From positions 868,001-932,000 of the forward strand of contig OZ257148.1 in the NCBI GenBank assembly GCA_965279285.1: 64,000 nucleotides of DNA, written 5' to 3'. Source of the stretch: G965279335 sp965279285 (GTDB lineage Bacteria; Pseudomonadota; Gammaproteobacteria; DSM-16500). The notes under the pieces are model-generated. The model was not told where the DNA came from. It was given only the letters and a program-made list of their open reading frames with translations, and did no database searches. The translations under genes and the position numbers were made by a program. Shown here in pieces: positions 8,735 to 17,358 of the stretch; position 1 is the first letter of the stretch; each line of letters begins with the position of its first letter.

Positions 8735-10108
8735 ATGTTATCTTTTTTTGCTCTACCAGAGCCTACAGCGGCTGTTGAGGAAAAATTAACTGTATTTGAT
8801 AAAATTTATCAAACGGCTAAAACAAGAAATATAAAAGCTATAAAAGATATTCTTCAAACCGGTGCCTGTCTTGAAGTTCGTCGTGGCTATCATACTCCAA
8901 TAAGTTTGCTTGCAGCAGAAGGACAATTTCTTGCAGTAGAGTTTTTGCTAGCTCGTTTTGGTGGTAGTTTAAATAATGCAGTATACGGTTATGGCTTAGG
9001 TGGGTATGTTGATCAATGCAAAGATTTAGTTGATCGTGGCGCCAGCGAAAATGATGCTGTATTCGGTTTGCTATCAAAAAAACTAGTTACAGAAGCCGCT
9101 GTTTATAAAGCAGCACTTGATACATATAAAGTAATGGGTTGTGCACGAGGCGGTGATACAGACAAAGTTAATTATATGTTGTTGTCTAATTCGCGAGATA
9201 TTAAATGCTATGCAGCACGTGGTTATGGTTTGGCAGGCAATATTCCGGCAATAAATAATTTGCTTACCAGAAATAAAACAATGCCAAGCTTAGTAAACGA
9301 AGCGATCTGGGGCCTTGCGGTGGAAAATCACGAAGGAATTAAACCCTTTCTTCAGAATCAAGAACAAAATGAAAGCGCGATTCAAGGTTACGCTTATGGC
9401 GGACATAAGTTGCAAGTTAATAAGTTACTTAAAGAATATCCATTAGCTTTGAAGTATGCATTATGTGGTTATGCAGAAGGTGGGCATTGGGATATTGTTC
9501 TACACTTGCTTGAACAAAACAAGAATCATGCAGAATATAAGCTTTTTATAAGTTATGCCATACGACTATTTAGTAAAGGCGGAAATATAAATCAAGCCTA
9601 TAAATTAATTAAATCAGGTGAAAGTTTTGATGGTGCTGTGGCAGAATATTCTTTGTCATTTAAGCTGAGTAATCGTCATCATGCATTACACTCTTTATCG
9701 TTTATGTCTGAAGGAGTGAGAAAAAAAGTAGTAGCTAAAGTTTCCACAAGCCCAAAATCAAAGCTGGTTTGTTCGGAGATTGTAGAAACAGAAAAGTTGG
9801 CTAGTCGTATAAGCCAGTCTATGCAGGCAGGGGTGGATCATTATGATTGTTGCCTGATATGGCATTGTCCTGAATATGTTGTGTTAAAGGGATTGTTATT
9901 AAATCCTGTTTTATTCTCCAGTGATATGAATGTATCTAATAATAATGAGCTACTGTGTATTATCGCAAGTTATTTTTTGCCTCACATTAAAGCTGAAGAT
10001 ATCAGTTTGTTTTCAACAAAAATTTCTTTGTTTGCTGCGCAAGATAAATTAATGCAGTTGTCCGGTTGCAAAAAAAGCCCTGATAATTCTGTAGCGTTAA
10101 CTGCTTAG
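8735..10108 (+). CDS. Ankyrin-like helical-repeat protein (GYAxGG repeats)
   Basis: 457 residues, no signal peptide. The first 80 residues resemble an ankyrin pair (RNIKAIKDILQTGA; EGQFLAVEFLLA). Several units of about 33 residues then follow the pattern G-Y-x-x-G-G-x-x-x-x-V-x-x-L-L (GYGLGGYVDQCKDLV, GCARGGDTDKVNYMLL, GYAYGGHKLQVNKLL, GYAEGGHWDIVLHLL). The spacing suits stacked helix-turn-helix repeats related to ankyrin. The C-terminal 150 residues are not recognised. Such repeat proteins are common among effectors of intracellular Legionellales; that role is an inference. GAGG precedes the ATG at 8735. Confidence 0.6.
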   Translation: MLSFFALPEPTAAVEEKLTVFDKIYQTAKTRNIKAIKDILQTGACLEVRRGYHTPISLLAAEGQFLAVEFLLARFGGSLNNAVYGYGLGGYVDQCKDLVDRGASENDAVFGLLSKKLVTEAAVYKAALDTYKVMGCARGGDTDKVNYMLLSNSRDIKCYAARGYGLAGNIPAINNLLTRNKTMPSLVNEAIWGLAVENHEGIKPFLQNQEQNESAIQGYAYGGHKLQVNKLLKEYPLALKYALCGYAEGGHWDIVLHLLEQNKNHAEYKLFISYAIRLFSKGGNINQAYKLIKSGESFDGAVAEYSLSFKLSNRHHALHSLSFMSEGVRKKVVAKVSTSPKSKLVCSEIVETEKLASRISQSMQAGVDHYDCCLIWHCPEYVVLKGLLLNPVLFSSDMNVSNNNELLCIIASYFLPHIKAEDISLFSTKISLFAAQDKLMQLSGCKKSPDNSVALTA

Positions 10109-10120
10109 TTTAAATGTTAG

Positions 10121-10367
10121 GTAACTATTCAGCGGCTAGAGTTTGGTGGACACGCTGCGCTTTACCCACCCTACATTTTTTATAATTTATTTTTGCCATT
10201 TTTTGTACGGTGGGCAAAGCGCAGTGTCCCGATTTTATAATTTATATTTGCCATTTTTTGTGGGCAGGCAAAGCGCAGTGTCCCAATTTTATAATTTATT
10301 TTTGTAATTTTTTGTAGGGTGGGCAAAGCGCAGCGTGCCCACCAAACTCTAGCCGCTAAATAGTTAC
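10121..10367. mobile_element. GTAAC-ended hairpin MITE, copy 3 (internally amplified)
   Basis: Outer ends GTAACTATTCAGCGGC and its inverse bound 247 bp. Flanks AATGTTAG (10113-10120) and AATGTTAA (10368-10375) agree at 7 of 8 positions, consistent with a target-site duplication. Inside is a left core arm at 10145-10174, two degraded inverse-type arms at about 10205-10230 and 10260-10284 separated by near-identical AT-rich spacers, and a full inverse arm at 10314-10343. The element lies 4 bp from the stop codon of the following minus-strand gene. Confidence 0.88.
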
Positions 10368-10371
10368 AATG

Positions 10372-11232
10372 TTAACGAGAAAATTTAGGCGGTGAAGATA
10401 AAGTTTTTTCATTCATTTCTTCTTTGTTGCTTTTTTCTTGAATGGCGGCTGAAGGCGGAGGCGGCAATCCTGGCCCAGCAGATTGTTGCTGAAAGCTTGC
10501 CGGATTGTCTAACTGTTTTGCCTTTTTATTCTGTAAAAAAGATTCAATATGTTTCATAATTTCAGTATAAAAATGCTTTTTATCTAGCGGTTGTAAGTTA
10601 ACGATTGCAGAATTTACCCCTGGTTTAAAGGTATAAGTATCATTTAATGCTTCGAGTTTAATAATTAATTTATCATCAATGTTTTTTAATTCCGGAATAT
10701 CTTCTTTTTTAATATCAGTAGCGATAGCATAAATGATAGGCGTGGATGGATAAGATTTTTTTAATTCGTCAATTGTTGGAGTGGATTGAGTTAAGTTTGT
10801 TTGTAGATCACCTGCTTTGGTTAGAATGGGTATTTTTAAGTAAGCTTTTTTTTCTGCATCACTTGCATCTTTTCTTCCTGGAATGGTAATTGCTTTTAAT
10901 TCGTCAGATTGCATTTTCTCAATTTTCTCTAAAGCGGCTGTTTTGTTTGCTTCTGTCCAATATTGATTTTCCCTAATGATATCTTGATCTTTAGGGTCTA
11001 ATGTTAAGATGATGGCATTTATTTTTGGCTTAGGTTTTTTGTTTATGGCGGATGCGGTTTGATTGCTTGAGTGAAACTCAAAGTGAGTTCTAGTTTGTTC
11101 TGGGCCAATAAAGTGTGCTGGAGGTGGCAATATGCCACAAATGCTGGTTAATAATTTATCTTGAGTTAGGCCAAACACGAGCACATTCATCTTGGAGAGT
11201 TGAGCCATTATATTTCTACTGCTAGAAGCCAT
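10372..11232 (-). CDS. Unrecognised protein with Pro-rich tail
   Basis: 286 residues. Residues 14-22 (MNVLVFGLT) and the later strands KINAIILTL and IIYAIATDI alternate with helices in a way that suggests an alpha/beta (Rossmann or GTPase-like) fold, but there is no P-loop GxxxxGK[ST] and no NKxD. The C-terminal ~45 residues are low-complexity (GPGLPPPPSAA). No signal peptide. The neighbours are accessory genes. It may be a lineage-specific or effector protein; no function is assigned. Confidence 0.5.
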   Translation of the reverse strand: MASSSRNIMAQLSKMNVLVFGLTQDKLLTSICGILPPPAHFIGPEQTRTHFEFHSSNQTASAINKKPKPKINAIILTLDPKDQDIIRENQYWTEANKTAALEKIEKMQSDELKAITIPGRKDASDAEKKAYLKIPILTKAGDLQTNLTQSTPTIDELKKSYPSTPIIYAIATDIKKEDIPELKNIDDKLIIKLEALNDTYTFKPGVNSAIVNLQPLDKKHFYTEIMKHIESFLQNKKAKQLDNPASFQQQSAGPGLPPPPSAAIQEKSNKEEMNEKTLSSPPKFSR

Positions 11233-11374
11233 AATAAACCCTCGCGTGTTTGATTAATTATAGCACAGTTCTTTGTTTGGGTCTCGGGTGAGTGTCATAT
11301 AAAAAAGACCTCCATTTTGCATACAACTCCTGTATAATCATTTTGTTGATGACAAACCAAAGGAGAATGTTCCC

Positions 11375-11680
11375 ATGGGGAAGAAATGTTGTAGTCGTGT
11401 TTGTGCACCTGCTCTTGGCTTAGGATTTGGGATAGCAACAGGTTTAATGATGATGGCTCTAGCATGGATAAGCTGGAAATGGGGTTATGGTACTAGCATT
11501 GTTGAGCAACATGCTGCTTTGTATCATGGTTATGCTTCTAGTTTAGAGGGCGGTTTATTTGGCGGTCTTTGGGGCTTAATCGAAGGCTTTATTTTTGGTT
11601 TAGTTGCTGCTTGGGTTTATAACATTTGTGCGCGTTGTTGCGGTTGTTTTAAAAATTGCTCAACTTGCTCGAAAGAATAA
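11375..11680 (+). CDS. Small two-TM membrane protein with Cys-rich ends
   Basis: 101 residues with two hydrophobic helices (about 11-35 and 58-84) rich in Gly, Trp and small residues (GLFGGLWGLIEGFIFGLVAAW). This pattern is typical of small bacterial proteins often labelled 'bacteriophage holin-like' without evidence of lysis function. Both ends are unusually Cys-rich: C5, C6 and C10, and CARCCGCFKNCSTC at the C-terminus, which could bind metal or be lipid-modified. AGGAG at 11361-11365 fits the ATG at 11375. A TATAAT at 11333-11338 may be its -10 box, though no good -35 is seen. Confidence 0.6.
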   Translation: MGKKCCSRVCAPALGLGFGIATGLMMMALAWISWKWGYGTSIVEQHAALYHGYASSLEGGLFGGLWGLIEGFIFGLVAAWVYNICARCCGCFKNCSTCSKE

Positions 11681-11699
11681 TTATTTTTTATCATTTTTT

Positions 11700-11729
11700 G
11701 TAGGGTGGGCAAAGCGCAGCGTGCCCACC
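11700..11729. repeat. Solo MITE core arm
   Basis: A single inverse-type core arm (GTAGGGTGGGC to GTGCCCACC) without partner or outer ends, between the small membrane protein and the terminator shared with ctpA. Confidence 0.8.
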
Positions 11730-11747
11730 AAACAAATCAAAAAACAA

Positions 11748-11785
11748 AACTCAGGACAATTAAAATATTGTCCTGAGTTTTTTTT
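11748..11785. terminator. Bidirectional rho-independent terminator
   Basis: Perfect 13-bp stem AACTCAGGACAAT with its inverse around a 6-nt loop, followed by a T-run on the plus strand and preceded by an A-rich tract that becomes a U-run on the minus strand. It ends the small membrane-protein gene from the left and ctpA (stop at 11792) from the right. Confidence 0.88.
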
Positions 11786-11791
11786 ATGTGT

Positions 11792-13228
11792 TTATTTTTG
11801 TGCTGCTGTTACTGCCGGAGTAACAACTGCTGTTGTGGTAAATACATTGCTGTTACCGCCTAACATATAAATTGTTTTTAATACTTTTTGTGCTTCATAA
11901 AGTTGGAAATCTTCTTTAGCTAAAGCAATAGAGTCTGTTTTGTTGATGTTAGATGTTGGCGAAGCTTTATCAGCAGCAGCACCCATGAGATGACCTTTTA
12001 ACTCAAATTCTTTAATTGGCTCTAATGTGGTGTCAGGCGCTATTTTTGAATCTACTTTTAAATCAGCAACCAGAATATCTGGAATTACCCCGATATTTTG
12101 GATGATGCGGCCAGAAGGAGTATGATAAAGAGCCGTCGTGAGTTTAATCGCATGTTTATCATCCAGTGGGAGCACCGTTTGAACTGAGCCTTTGCCAAAA
12201 CTTTGTGTGCCTAGAATAATTGCGCGACGATAATCTTGCAGAGCACCAGCAACAATTTCTGAGGCTGAAGCAGAGCCTTCGTTAACAAGTATCACAATCG
12301 GAGCGCCATCTAAAATATCACCGTGTGTAGTTTTGGGGGTTATTTTTGCGCTATATTGCGCTTTTTGTAGGCGGCCCTCGGTATAAACAATAACATTATT
12401 GTATTTATTATTTAAGTTAGCAGGATTGAGAAATACATCAGCAATTTGTACCGCAGTTTCTAATAAGCCACCGGGATTATTTCTTAAATCCAGTACTAAG
12501 CCACTCAGTTTGCCGCCCGCAGCTTGCTTTAATTTTTCTATTGCTGAAATCATCAGCTCAGTTGTAGGTTCTTGGAATTGGGTGATACGCACATAACCAA
12601 AACCATTATCGAGCATTTTGCTTTTAACGCTGACGATTCGGATGGTGTCTCTCTGTAATTTAAAATTAATCGGTGCTTTATCACCTTTGCGGATGACGGT
12701 TAATGAAACTTGCGAACCTTTTTTACCTCGCATCGAGTCCACCGCTTCTTGCAAGGTCATTTCATTTACAAGTTTTCCATCGATGGCAACAATATAGTCG
12801 CCTGCTTTGATTCCTGCTCTTGAAGCAGGAGTGTCGTCGATAGGGCTAATGACTTTGAGAACGCCATATTCACCTGTTACTTCGATTCCTAGGCCACCAA
12901 ATTCACCATTGGTTGTCATGAGTAGTGTTTTGTAAGAATCTTCATCTAAATATTCTGAGTGTGGATCTAAGCCACTTAACATCCCGCGGATAGCGTCTTC
13001 GAGTAGTTTTTTATCGCTAATGGATTGCACATAAAAATCTTTGATTTCAGAGATGGCGCTAGTAAAACGGTTGATATCAGCTTCATCTAAGGGTTGATTC
13101 TTGGTTGACTGAGTCAGTACCGATGCTGCTGTCGGTGTTTCTTTGAGAGCAAAAGTGGGATAAGAAAAACTCATGCCAGCAGTTACTAAACAAATGGAGC
13201 TAAATAATACACTAGTGTTTAATTTCAT
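11792..13228 (-). CDS. ctpA: Carboxyl-terminal processing protease CtpA (family S41)
   Basis: Periplasmic serine protease that trims C-termini of envelope and peptidoglycan-linked proteins. The start was set at the ATG at 13228, which has a GAGGGT site and begins a clear signal peptide; the longer frame from 13294 adds an implausible leader. PDZ domain at about 107-190 (GGLGIEV), then the protease core. Predicted catalytic residues are S321 in GSASASEI and K346 in FGKGS, with D332 at the spacing seen in E. coli Tsp. 478 residues. Last gene of a gpmI-envC-ctpA operon, an arrangement also found in Pseudomonas. A low-complexity Thr/Ala tail ends the protein. Confidence 0.93.
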   Translation of the reverse strand: MKLNTSVLFSSICLVTAGMSFSYPTFALKETPTAASVLTQSTKNQPLDEADINRFTSAISEIKDFYVQSISDKKLLEDAIRGMLSGLDPHSEYLDEDSYKTLLMTTNGEFGGLGIEVTGEYGVLKVISPIDDTPASRAGIKAGDYIVAIDGKLVNEMTLQEAVDSMRGKKGSQVSLTVIRKGDKAPINFKLQRDTIRIVSVKSKMLDNGFGYVRITQFQEPTTELMISAIEKLKQAAGGKLSGLVLDLRNNPGGLLETAVQIADVFLNPANLNNKYNNVIVYTEGRLQKAQYSAKITPKTTHGDILDGAPIVILVNEGSASASEIVAGALQDYRRAIILGTQSFGKGSVQTVLPLDDKHAIKLTTALYHTPSGRIIQNIGVIPDILVADLKVDSKIAPDTTLEPIKEFELKGHLMGAAADKASPTSNINKTDSIALAKEDFQLYEAQKVLKTIYMLGGNSNVFTTTAVVTPAVTAAQK

Positions 13229-13314
13229 AGTTGTTACCCTCAAATGGAAGGGAATTTTCCTGTTACTCTTTTTACAGTATAACTGATTTTTCAAATTAAG
13301 TAGGGAAGATTATA

Positions 13315-14436
13315 TTAGGTTTTGCGACACCAGATGCTAGGGTTTACCGGAATACCATTTTGGCGAATTTCAAAGTATAAGCCGGGAGTTTGGTAACCAC
13401 CCGTGTTGCCAATGCTTGCAATAAGGTCACCTGATTTTACTTTATCACCCACTTGAGCATACATGGCTTGATTTCGACCATAGAGGCTCATATAGCCACC
13501 ACCATGATCAACGATAATCAATAGTCCAAAACCACGTAGCCAATTAGCAAAGACGACTTTGCCGGTTGAGATTGCTTTAACTGGTGCACCCAATGGTGCT
13601 TTGATTATTACACCAGTAAGATGTTGATCACTAGTGTCATTATCAAGAGAACTGCCAAAATTTGCTAAAAAATCACCATTTATCGGCCAATTAAGTTTTC
13701 CTTTGCGCTGCGAGAAAGTTTTGTTATCGGTGATATTAATCGGTTGTTGAGTTTGTATTAATGTTAATGCATCTTGTAGCGCTTTTTGATTTGCAATTAA
13801 GGTAGCAAGTTGTTGTTCTTTTGTTTGCATGGTTTCATTCAGTTGTAAAATGAGTTTTTGTCGAATTTTTTGGGCAGATTCTTGTTCGGCTTGTTGTTGA
13901 TATTTTTGCTGTAAGATTTTTTTTAATTCTTTTTGGTGTTCAGAAATGGTATTCATGGTTTCGTTTAAGTTACGCAAAGTCTCTTTGCTTTGTGAAATTA
14001 ATTCTAGTCGTTGCTGTGTCATGTAACTGTAATAGCCGATATGTCTACTGAGCGTGTTAGCATTTTCTTGGTTTAATATGATTTTAATTTCGTTTAATTT
14101 TCCTAGTTGATAGGCTGTACGTATATGTTGTGCGAGAGCTGTGCGCTGGTCAGTTAATTTTTTTTGTTCTTGTTGTTGTTTATTTTGTAACTGTCTTAAT
14201 TTTTTTTCTTCATTAAGTTGGAGTTGATTGACACTATGGATTTCTTGTTCTAATGAGGCGAGAGCTGTTTCTATTACGTTTAGCTGCTGGTTGATATCCA
14301 CTTTATATTGATGTTGTTGGTCAACGCTGGTTTGAATTTGCTGGATTTGCGCATTAATCAGTTGCAATTTGGATTTTTCTGCGTTGGCGAAACTGGTGCT
14401 GCAACAGAATAAAAAAATAAGTAAAAAATATTTCAT
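13315..14436 (-). CDS. envC: EnvC-like murein hydrolase activator (degenerate LytM)
   Basis: 373 residues: signal peptide (1-20), a long coiled coil (about 25-230, Gln/Lys/Glu-rich) and a C-terminal M23/LytM domain (about 245-372). The zinc-binding histidines of active M23 peptidases are replaced (LTGVIIKAP, SLYGRNQ, LYFEIRQ), as in E. coli EnvC, which does not cut peptidoglycan but activates AmiA/AmiB at the division site. The partner amidase is probably the AmiB-type protein at 837-2075. ATG at 14436 follows AAGGA; the TTG one codon earlier is unlikely. It lies just downstream of gpmI. Confidence 0.9.
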   Translation of the reverse strand: MKYFLLIFLFCCSTSFANAEKSKLQLINAQIQQIQTSVDQQHQYKVDINQQLNVIETALASLEQEIHSVNQLQLNEEKKLRQLQNKQQQEQKKLTDQRTALAQHIRTAYQLGKLNEIKIILNQENANTLSRHIGYYSYMTQQRLELISQSKETLRNLNETMNTISEHQKELKKILQQKYQQQAEQESAQKIRQKLILQLNETMQTKEQQLATLIANQKALQDALTLIQTQQPINITDNKTFSQRKGKLNWPINGDFLANFGSSLDNDTSDQHLTGVIIKAPLGAPVKAISTGKVVFANWLRGFGLLIIVDHGGGYMSLYGRNQAMYAQVGDKVKSGDLIASIGNTGGYQTPGLYFEIRQNGIPVNPSIWCRKT

Positions 14437-14453
14437 CAAAAAAATCCTTGTTG

Positions 14454-16004
14454 TTATTGTGTTGCGTCTAATTTAAAAATAGATTGTCCAGTCATTTCGC
14501 TGGGTTGCGGAATGCCTAATAAATAAAGTAGTGTAGGTGCGATATCAGCAAGTATCCCATCCTTTTTTATTACTTGCGCTTTACGGCCCACGTAGATGAG
14601 AGGCACTAATTCATGAGTATGCGCTGTGTGAGCTTGCCCGGTTTTTTTATCAAACATGAATTCAGCATTACCATGGTCAGCCGTAATTAAAGCTTCGCCG
14701 CCTGCTTCGTGTAAAGCAGCAATGATTTTTTCTAGGCAATTGTCGATTACCTCAATTGCTTTGACAGTAGCAGAGAAATTTCCTGTATGCCCTAACATGT
14801 CAGGATTAGCAAAATTGCAAATAATAACATCATAGCGTTGACTTTTAATTTCTGCAATTAAGCGTTCAGTCACTTCGGGAGCGCTCATTTCAGGTTTTAA
14901 ATCATAGGTAGCTACTTTAGGCGAGGGAATTAGCACACGGTCTTCGCCAGGATACGCTTGTTCAATGCCGCCATTAAAAAAGAAAGTAACGTGTGCATAC
15001 TTTTCAGTTTCAGCAATTCTTAATTGAGTTAATCCTAAATGACTTAAGTATTCGGCAAGAATATTTTGTAATCGTTCGGGTTTGTAAGCGATAGCTGTGT
15101 TGAGGGTTGAGTCATATTCTGTTAGAGAGACAAAAGTTTGAATTTGTGGCCACGCGGTGCGGTGAAAATCATTAAAATTAGGATCAATTAAAGCGCGGGT
15201 TATTTCTCGAGCTCGATCAGCACGAAAATTCATAAAAATCACTGTGTCGCCATCTTGAATTGTAACCGGAGCGTCGTTATCTTCTCTAATGCTAGTGGCT
15301 TGTACAAACTCATCTGTTTCTCCGCGAGCATAAGCTTGCTTTAAACCTTCTATTGCCGAGTTAGTATGATAATTTGCTGAGCCTAGTGTTAATAAATCAT
15401 ACGCTTTTTGTACGCGTTCCCAGCGTTTATCTCTATCCATCGCGTAATAGCGGCCAATAAGAGAAACAATTTTTCCACATTGCAGTGTTTCACAAGTTTG
15501 AGTTAGTAATTTGAGATAGGATTCTGCACTTTGTGGTGGAGTGTCGCGACCATCTAAAAAGGCATGAATATAGATTTTTTTATTTTCATAATGAGTCATT
15601 AATTCCAGTAATGCTTGAATATGTTTTTGTTGGCTATGTACGCCGCCAGGAGAAATTAATCCAAGTATGTGGATCGCTTTATTTGCTTGTGTTGCTGCAG
15701 TAATGGCATTGCATAATGTTGGGTTAGAAAAAAATTGTTTATTTTCAATTTCTATATCAATGCGAGTTAAGTCTTGATGGACTACGCGTCCGGCGCCCAT
15801 ATTGAGATGGCCCACTTCTGAATTTCCCATTTGATCACTGGGTAAACCAACACAACGACCACAGCCTGAAATTTGTGTATGTGGGTAGTTTTGCCACAGT
15901 TGATCCCAGATGGGCTTATGAGCATGCGCGATAGCGTTTGCGTCTTTTTCTTCGCGATATCCCCAGCCATCTAAAATAATGAGTGTAAGTGGACGTGCAG
16001 CCAT
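14454..16004 (-). CDS. gpmI: 2,3-bisphosphoglycerate-independent phosphoglycerate mutase
   Basis: Cytosolic glycolytic enzyme interconverting 3- and 2-phosphoglycerate with two Mn2+ ions. The alkaline-phosphatase-fold signature is present: D12 in ILDGWG, the phosphoserine S62 in GNSEVGH, and the metal-site segments ITADHGNAE and TAHT near the C-terminus. Start taken at ATG 16004 (MAARPL) because AGGAAG lies about 8 nt upstream; the upstream ATG at 16025 would place that site inside the gene. 516 residues, close to the 514 of E. coli. First gene of the gpmI-envC-ctpA operon. Confidence 0.95.
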   Translation of the reverse strand: MAARPLTLIILDGWGYREEKDANAIAHAHKPIWDQLWQNYPHTQISGCGRCVGLPSDQMGNSEVGHLNMGAGRVVHQDLTRIDIEIENKQFFSNPTLCNAITAATQANKAIHILGLISPGGVHSQQKHIQALLELMTHYENKKIYIHAFLDGRDTPPQSAESYLKLLTQTCETLQCGKIVSLIGRYYAMDRDKRWERVQKAYDLLTLGSANYHTNSAIEGLKQAYARGETDEFVQATSIREDNDAPVTIQDGDTVIFMNFRADRAREITRALIDPNFNDFHRTAWPQIQTFVSLTEYDSTLNTAIAYKPERLQNILAEYLSHLGLTQLRIAETEKYAHVTFFFNGGIEQAYPGEDRVLIPSPKVATYDLKPEMSAPEVTERLIAEIKSQRYDVIICNFANPDMLGHTGNFSATVKAIEVIDNCLEKIIAALHEAGGEALITADHGNAEFMFDKKTGQAHTAHTHELVPLIYVGRKAQVIKKDGILADIAPTLLYLLGIPQPSEMTGQSIFKLDATQ

Positions 16005-16041
16005 GTTTTTTCTTCCTACCTTCATAATGCTGTGTATTATA

Positions 16042-16192
16042 GTAACTATTTAGCAGCCAAAGAGTTTGGTGGGCACGCTGCGCTTTGCCCACCCTATATT
16101 GGATGCCAGCTAGAAGCACGCTGGCATAACAAGATTTCGTAGGGTGGGCAAAGCGCAGCGTGCCCACCAAACTTTTCCGGCTGAATAGTTAC
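16042..16192. mobile_element. GTAAC-ended hairpin MITE, copy 4, with exact 8-bp target duplication
   Basis: The 151-bp element is flanked on both sides by GTATTATA (16034-16041 and 16193-16200). Outer arms read GTAACTATTTAGCAGCC and the near-inverse ending GAATAGTTAC; core arms are at 16068-16097 and 16139-16168. The loop holds GGATGCCAGCTAGAAGCACG and continues CTGGCAT, nearly identical to the loop of the 42.6-kb copy in the opposite orientation. It separates gpmI from mlaA. Confidence 0.95.
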
Positions 16193-16307
16193 GTATTATA
16201 AGCAATAAACATAAAGTGGACAGTAGAAATTAATAGTTGCTTGCGTCTTAGCTTGTGTCATGGATAAACTAAGAGAATTTTGATGATTTGATGAGGAAGG
16301 TATACGG

Positions 16308-17354
16308 ATGTTTAAGCGATTGCAGGTGAGATTTTTCAGAGTAGTGATGGTGTTATTTGCTACTTTAGCTTGGGCACATGTTGCCTTTGCAGCGTATCAG
16401 CCGGTAAATCCGCAAGATCCTTATGAGAAGTTTAATCGTGTAATGTATCGTTTTAATGATTTTCTTGATACTTATGCGCTCAAGCCAGTGGCGACATTGT
16501 ATGTTAAAATTGTGCCAAAACCGCTAGTAAAAGGCATTACCAATGTGTATGCCAATATTGACACCATACCTACGGTTGTTAACGATGTTTTACAAGGCAA
16601 TATTTATCAAGCAACGAATGATGCTTGGCGTTTAGCAATTAATTCATCTGTAGGAATTATTGGTTTTTTTGATGTTGCAACGCAGTTAGGGCTTGAACCA
16701 AATAAAGAAGATTTTGGTTTAACCTTGGCTCGATGGGGATATACCAACTCAAATTATTTAGTCTTGCCATTTTTTGGGCCAAGCTCATTGCGCGATGGTA
16801 TTGGAATTCCAGTCGATTATTATGTGTTCTCTATTTATCCGCATATCAATCCAATCAGAACGCGATATGAGGTATATGGTCTGGGTATTGTTTCGCGCCG
16901 TGCAGATTTATTGCGCTTTCAATCGGTGTTTGATCAAGCTGCTTTGGATCGTTATGTGTTTTTGCGTGATGCCTATATGCAACGTCGAGCATATTTAATT
17001 CAGCGAAATAAAGAATTGGGGAACCCGTATTTAGAAAAAAATAATACGCTAGAGACTAGCAGTGAAATAAGCAGCGGAGAGAAAAATAATAATTCTGAAC
17101 CAGCTGATAAAAGTAATCGACCAGTTGATAGTAATTTTGGTATAGCGAGCAATGGGAAGAGCGCTGAAAAAACGAAGCCGGCCATTTTAAGCGCAGAAAG
17201 AACTCAATTTGATCAAAATTTACCAGAAATGCCTGTTGAGGTAAAGAAAAACCATAATCATTTTAGCCAAGATAATGCCCGTCAGATAGGCATAATGGGC
17301 GCGCAGTTAAGCAAAAAATCAACTGTTCATGCACAAGCAGCAAGGAATCTTTAA
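16308..17354 (+). CDS. mlaA: MlaA (VacJ) family phospholipid-transport protein
   Basis: MlaA sits in the outer membrane with a porin and passes mislocalised outer-leaflet phospholipids to MlaC. Residues 30-240 match the family (DPYEKFNRVMYRFND, VYANIDTIPTVVNDVLQG, LPFFGPSSLRDGIG, PVDYY). A signal peptide ends near VAFA-A, but there is no lipobox cysteine, whereas E. coli MlaA is a lipoprotein. The C-terminal ~100 residues are an Asn/Ser/Lys-rich extension, longer than usual. GGAAGG precedes the ATG at 16308. The other mla genes are not in the window. Confidence 0.9.
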   Translation: MFKRLQVRFFRVVMVLFATLAWAHVAFAAYQPVNPQDPYEKFNRVMYRFNDFLDTYALKPVATLYVKIVPKPLVKGITNVYANIDTIPTVVNDVLQGNIYQATNDAWRLAINSSVGIIGFFDVATQLGLEPNKEDFGLTLARWGYTNSNYLVLPFFGPSSLRDGIGIPVDYYVFSIYPHINPIRTRYEVYGLGIVSRRADLLRFQSVFDQAALDRYVFLRDAYMQRRAYLIQRNKELGNPYLEKNNTLETSSEISSGEKNNNSEPADKSNRPVDSNFGIASNGKSAEKTKPAILSAERTQFDQNLPEMPVEVKKNHNHFSQDNARQIGIMGAQLSKKSTVHAQAARNL

Positions 17355-17358
17355 CATT

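Noticed and set aside
11604..11870. 88-residue plus-strand ORF containing GWAKRSVPTK
   Set aside because: It reads through a MITE core arm and a terminator; the GWAKRSVPT / GTLRFAHPT peptides are translations of the repeat and recur at 6219-6446 and 15916-16170.
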